From Candidatus Brockarchaeota archaeon (GTDB lineage: Archaea > Thermoproteota > EX4484-205 > DTQO01), in assembly GCA_017601265.1 (NCBI GenBank), contig JAFNJA010000096.1, positions 573 to 7,975 of the forward strand: DNA of 7,403 nt. The letters run 5' to 3'. The position numbers and the translations under genes were made by a program. The notes beneath the pieces were generated by a model, which saw only the letters and a list, made by a program, of their open reading frames with translations, was not told where the DNA came from and did no database searches. This document shows, in pieces, positions 5,109 to 7,403 of this stretch (the first letter of the stretch is position 1; the number at the start of each line of letters is the position of its first letter).

Positions 5109-5651
5109 ATGGGCGAAGCTCCGGTCGAGGAACTCGTCAAGGTCGAGGTGGAGAACTACAGGGTCACGGCTTCGGACAGCGGCTCCGTCGGTTGGCTGGC
5201 TTCCAGGGGTTTCGGCTACGAGTACGACGGCGCGAGGGTCCTGTACCCCTACGAGGTCCTCTACCTCCTCAGCATAGGGAAGCTCAGGACCGAGTCCGGC
5301 GGCGCGCTGAAGGAGCCCGGCAGCTTCGAGGAGTTCCTCGCCGAGTACAAGTCGAGCGACAAGCTCATCTGGACCAGGTACCTGATCTACAGGGACCTCA
5401 GGTCGAGGGGTTACGTCGTGAGGGAAGGGTACGGCTTCAACATAGACTTCAGGGTCTACGAGAGGGGCGAGTACGGTTCCCACACCTCGAAGTACCTGAT
5501 CTACGGGATATGCGAGGGCGAGCCGGTCAAGTTCTCCGTCCTCTCTGAACTCATCAAGCGGGTGCAATCCCTCAGGAAGACCCTGATCTTGGCCGTCGTC
5601 GACCGAAGGAGCGAGGTCGTCTATTACACGGTTTCGAAGCTGAACTCCTGA
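5109..5651 (+). CDS. endA: tRNA-splicing endonuclease, homotetramer-size type
   Basis: EndA cuts introns from precursor tRNAs (and archaeal rRNA spacers) at bulge-helix-bulge sites, leaving 2',3'-cyclic phosphate ends. The 180-residue length fits the single-domain alpha4 type. An N-terminal domain (about 10-85; LYPYEVLYLLSIGKL at 45-59) leads to the catalytic domain with YLIYRDLRSRGYVVREGYGFNIDFRVY. The catalytic triad is intact: Tyr117 in DFRVY, His125 in GSHTSKY and Lys157 in RKTLILAVVD, nearly the spacing of Methanocaldococcus EndA (115/125/156). ATG 5109 is the first good start; a gap of 60 bases, with no stop in this frame, separates it from the gene before, and no strong ribosome site precedes it. 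The prenyltransferase starts 12 bases past the stop. With hisS nearby, the cluster joins tRNA maturation and charging. A partner subunit is possible but not needed, since triad and interface-size domain are present. Confidence 0.93.
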   Translation: MGEAPVEELVKVEVENYRVTASDSGSVGWLASRGFGYEYDGARVLYPYEVLYLLSIGKLRTESGGALKEPGSFEEFLAEYKSSDKLIWTRYLIYRDLRSRGYVVREGYGFNIDFRVYERGEYGSHTSKYLIYGICEGEPVKFSVLSELIKRVQSLRKTLILAVVDRRSEVVYYTVSKLNS

Positions 5652-5662
5652 AGGGACCCCAG

Positions 5663-6505
5663 GTGTCTTGGAAAGGCTGCGTCAAGATAATCAGGCCCGC
5701 AAACTGCGCGATGATGGGCCTGGCCGTGGTCGTAGGCGGGTTCATGGCCTCAGGGAAGGCCGCGCCGAACCCGAAGCTCCTCCTCGGCTTCGCGACGGGT
5801 TTCGCCTTGGCCGCGGTCGTGAACGTCCACAACGACCTCGTCGACCTCGAGCTCGACAGGATCAACAGGCCCGATAGGCCCCTCCCGAGCGGCGAGCTCG
5901 GCAAGGAGTCGGCGGCGGCCCTGGCGTCCGCGCTCCTGATCGCCGGCCTGGCCGCGGCCGCGTTGACGAGCCCGGCTTGCGCCGCTTTAGCTTTGGCCTC
6001 GACCCTCTTGGGAGCGTTGTACAACTCGGCCTTGAAGAGGACCGGGCTGCCTGGCAACGTCGTGGTCGCGTCCATAGTGTCGGTGCCGTTCGCCTACGGC
6101 TGGCTCGCGGTCGGGGGCCCCGGCAGCCCCTTGCTATTCCTCTTCACCTCGACGGCCTTCTGCGCGATACTGGGAAGGGAGATCGCGAAGGGGATGGCCG
6201 ACGTCGAGGGCGACGCCCAGAAAGGGGTCAGGACCGTCGCGGTCTCCAGGGGGATGCGGGCCGCCGCCGCCTCGGCTTCCGCCCTGTTCCTCTCCTCGAT
6301 CCTCCTCAGCCTGGTCCCTTTGGCGATGAAGATCGCCTCCCCCCTTTACCTCGCTTTCCTGCTGCCCACGGTGGCAGGGTTCCTTTTTTCCGCTTCCAAG
6401 ATCTTGAAGGACCCGACCCCCAGAACCGCTTATGTAGAGAAGAGAAGGGTGCTCGCGTGGATGGCGTTGGGGCTTCTCGCTTTCCTCGCAGGAGGCGCCG
6501 CTTGA
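5663..6505 (+). CDS. ubiA: UbiA-family prenyltransferase, probable digeranylgeranylglyceryl phosphate synthase
   Basis: This integral membrane enzyme most likely attaches the second geranylgeranyl chain to geranylgeranylglyceryl phosphate, making the archaeal diether lipid core. The 280 residues match the family (about 280-300) and contain eight or nine hydrophobic segments. The two Asp-rich, Mg-diphosphate-binding motifs are intact: NVHNDLVDLELDRINRPDRPLPSG (54-77) and REIAKGMADVEGDAQKGVRT (172-191). The IRPANC near the N-terminus (10-15) and the DVEGD motif are typical of the archaeal lipid enzyme, and other UbiA members (protoheme or menaquinone enzymes) fit less well. The start is GTG 5663, just after the endA stop, with AAGGGA six bases ahead as ribosome site. 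The stop codon (6503-6505) is followed one base later by the hisS TTG, so the two are probably translationally coupled. Substrate is inferred from motifs and not proved by them. Confidence 0.88.
   Translation: MSWKGCVKIIRPANCAMMGLAVVVGGFMASGKAAPNPKLLLGFATGFALAAVVNVHNDLVDLELDRINRPDRPLPSGELGKESAAALASALLIAGLAAAALTSPACAALALASTLLGALYNSALKRTGLPGNVVVASIVSVPFAYGWLAVGGPGSPLLFLFTSTAFCAILGREIAKGMADVEGDAQKGVRTVAVSRGMRAAAASASALFLSSILLSLVPLAMKIASPLYLAFLLPTVAGFLFSASKILKDPTPRTAYVEKRRVLAWMALGLLAFLAGGAA
6490..6495 (+). promoter_or_regulatory. Strong ribosome binding site inside the end of ubiA, selecting hisS TTG
   Basis: AGGAGG is a perfect Shine-Dalgarno core and ends 11 bases before the TTG at 6507. It lies within the last codons of the prenyltransferase. 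The only closer in-frame options are a GTG at 6531 and an ATG at 6540, but the latter would remove the conserved VRG before MRD, so this site supports TTG 6507. Confidence 0.55.
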
Positions 6506-6506
6506 G

Positions 6507-7403
6507 TTGCCGAAGGACCTGCTCAACCCAGTGCGCGGCATGAGGGACGTGCTCCCCGAGGAGATGGCCGCCAGGAACAAGGTCCTGGGAGTTGTACAAG
6601 AGCTGTTCAGGCTCTACGGTTACAAGCAGGTCCAGACGCCGACCATCGAGCCTTACGAGCTTTACGCGGCGCGCTCCGGCGAGGAGATCAGGCACCGCAT
6701 GTACGCCTTCACGGACCTAGGGGGCAGGAGGGTCGTCTTGAGGCCCGAGGCTACGGCCACGATCTCGAGGCTCGTGGTTCGCGCGTTCAGATCGGAGAGC
6801 TTGCCGATAAGGCTCGGCTACATCCTTCCCATGTACAGGTACGACGAGCCTCAGAGGGGGAGGTACAGGGAGTTCCTGCAGGCGGGCTTCGAGCTGTTCG
6901 GCTCGAAGAACGCCGAGGCAGACCTCGAGATCCTCCAGATCTCCGACGACTTGATGAGGCGCCTCGGCTTCCAGAGGTACCGCATCAAGATCGGCCACCA
7001 GGGTTTGATGAAGGCCGTGCTGAGCTCGGGGGGGATAGGGGAACCGGAGCAGGGCCCCATACTCGGCAACATAGACAAGGGAAGGATCGGGGAGGCCGAA
7101 GCCGAGATCGCGAGGCTGTCCAACCCCGGGGTCTTAGAGAAGGTCAGGCGGTTGATCCTGCTCGGCAAGGAGGCGGAGGGCGCCGAGGCCTTGGAGAAAG
7201 TTTCAGAGGTCGTGAAGGGCTTGCCCGAGGCGGAGAAGGCGCTCTCCGAATTTTCCGAACTCGTGGGGCTATGCGCGAAGCGTTTCGCTGGCAGGATGAA
7301 GGTCGACCTGGGCTTCGTGCGCGGGCTCGAGTACTACACCGGCATGGTTTTCGAGGTCCAGGTCGATGGTTTCCCCGTTTCCGTCAACGGAGGCGGGAGG
7401 TAC
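6507..7403 (+). CDS. hisS: Histidyl-tRNA synthetase (partial, C-terminus off the window)
   Basis: Class II synthetase that charges tRNA(His) with histidine. The 299 codons seen cover most of the catalytic core of a protein usually about 420-440 residues long. Motifs in order: NPVRGMRDVLPEE (7-19) at the N-terminus, motif 1 region TPTIEPYELY (44-53), RPEATA (79-84), motif 2 YRYDEPQRGRYREFLQAGFELFG (110-132) with its archaeal RYREF form, the histidine-binding HisA motif LGFVRGLEYYTG (268-279), and GGGRY (295-299) at the very edge, the start of motif HisB. The start is TTG 6507: in frame, one base past the prenyltransferase stop, with AGGAGG ahead; ATG 6540 would begin inside the conserved GMRD. 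The anticodon-binding domain is beyond the window. Motifs are complete, so this is a normal enzyme and not a HisZ-type regulator: HisZ lacks intact HisA/HisB signatures. Confidence 0.95.
   Translation, partial: MPKDLLNPVRGMRDVLPEEMAARNKVLGVVQELFRLYGYKQVQTPTIEPYELYAARSGEEIRHRMYAFTDLGGRRVVLRPEATATISRLVVRAFRSESLPIRLGYILPMYRYDEPQRGRYREFLQAGFELFGSKNAEADLEILQISDDLMRRLGFQRYRIKIGHQGLMKAVLSSGGIGEPEQGPILGNIDKGRIGEAEAEIARLSNPGVLEKVRRLILLGKEAEGAEALEKVSEVVKGLPEAEKALSEFSELVGLCAKRFAGRMKVDLGFVRGLEYYTGMVFEVQVDGFPVSVNGGGRY

Noticed and set aside
4818..5567. A 249-codon open frame on the minus strand
   Set aside because: It is antisense to the end of the lipoate-ligase-like gene and to endA, which has its full catalytic triad.

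Overview
The window is archaeal chromosome. Three things show this: an archaeal-type S-adenosylmethionine synthetase, a homotetramer-size tRNA-splicing endonuclease, and a UbiA-family enzyme that looks like the archaeal ether-lipid prenyltransferase. TATA-like boxes about 27-28 bp ahead of start codons (leaderless transcripts) agree with it. The DNA is GC-rich and arginine is written mostly as AGG. The lineage cannot be fixed from this sequence alone; a Thermoproteota/TACK-type archaeon is my guess. There are nine protein genes. No rRNA, tRNA, CRISPR array or mobile element was seen.

Left part, minus strand (1-1317). An S-adenosylmethionine synthetase (mat) runs off the left edge and starts at a TTG near 715. 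Upstream of it, in the same direction, is a small winged-helix protein with a membrane-anchored C-terminus, whose promoter sits in a short divergent gap.

Centre, plus strand (1371-3218). An AmmeMemoRadiSam-type radical SAM enzyme points away from the winged-helix gene and ends at a hairpin plus T-run. A leaderless gene for a four-helix membrane protein of unknown function follows. A gene-free stretch of 276 bases then holds only short inverted repeats and the promoter of the next unit.

Right part, plus strand (3219-7403, open at the right edge). Five tightly packed genes look like one operon: an HTH-phosphoribosyltransferase regulator (GfcR/PurR-like), a divergent lipoate-ligase-fold protein, the tRNA-splicing endonuclease EndA, a UbiA-family prenyltransferase (probable digeranylgeranylglyceryl phosphate synthase) and histidyl-tRNA synthetase (hisS, cut by the window). 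The operon joins tRNA maturation, tRNA charging and membrane-lipid synthesis behind a gene whose product probably senses a nucleotide or PRPP-related ligand.

The most unusual item is the lipoate-ligase-like protein. It keeps the fold signatures (RRxxGGG and the accessory C-terminal domain) but has Arg where the family has its catalytic Lys. Its N-terminal homology begins upstream of any ATG, GTG or TTG in frame, so it uses a CTG start, a frameshift or stop readthrough, or there is a sequencing error.
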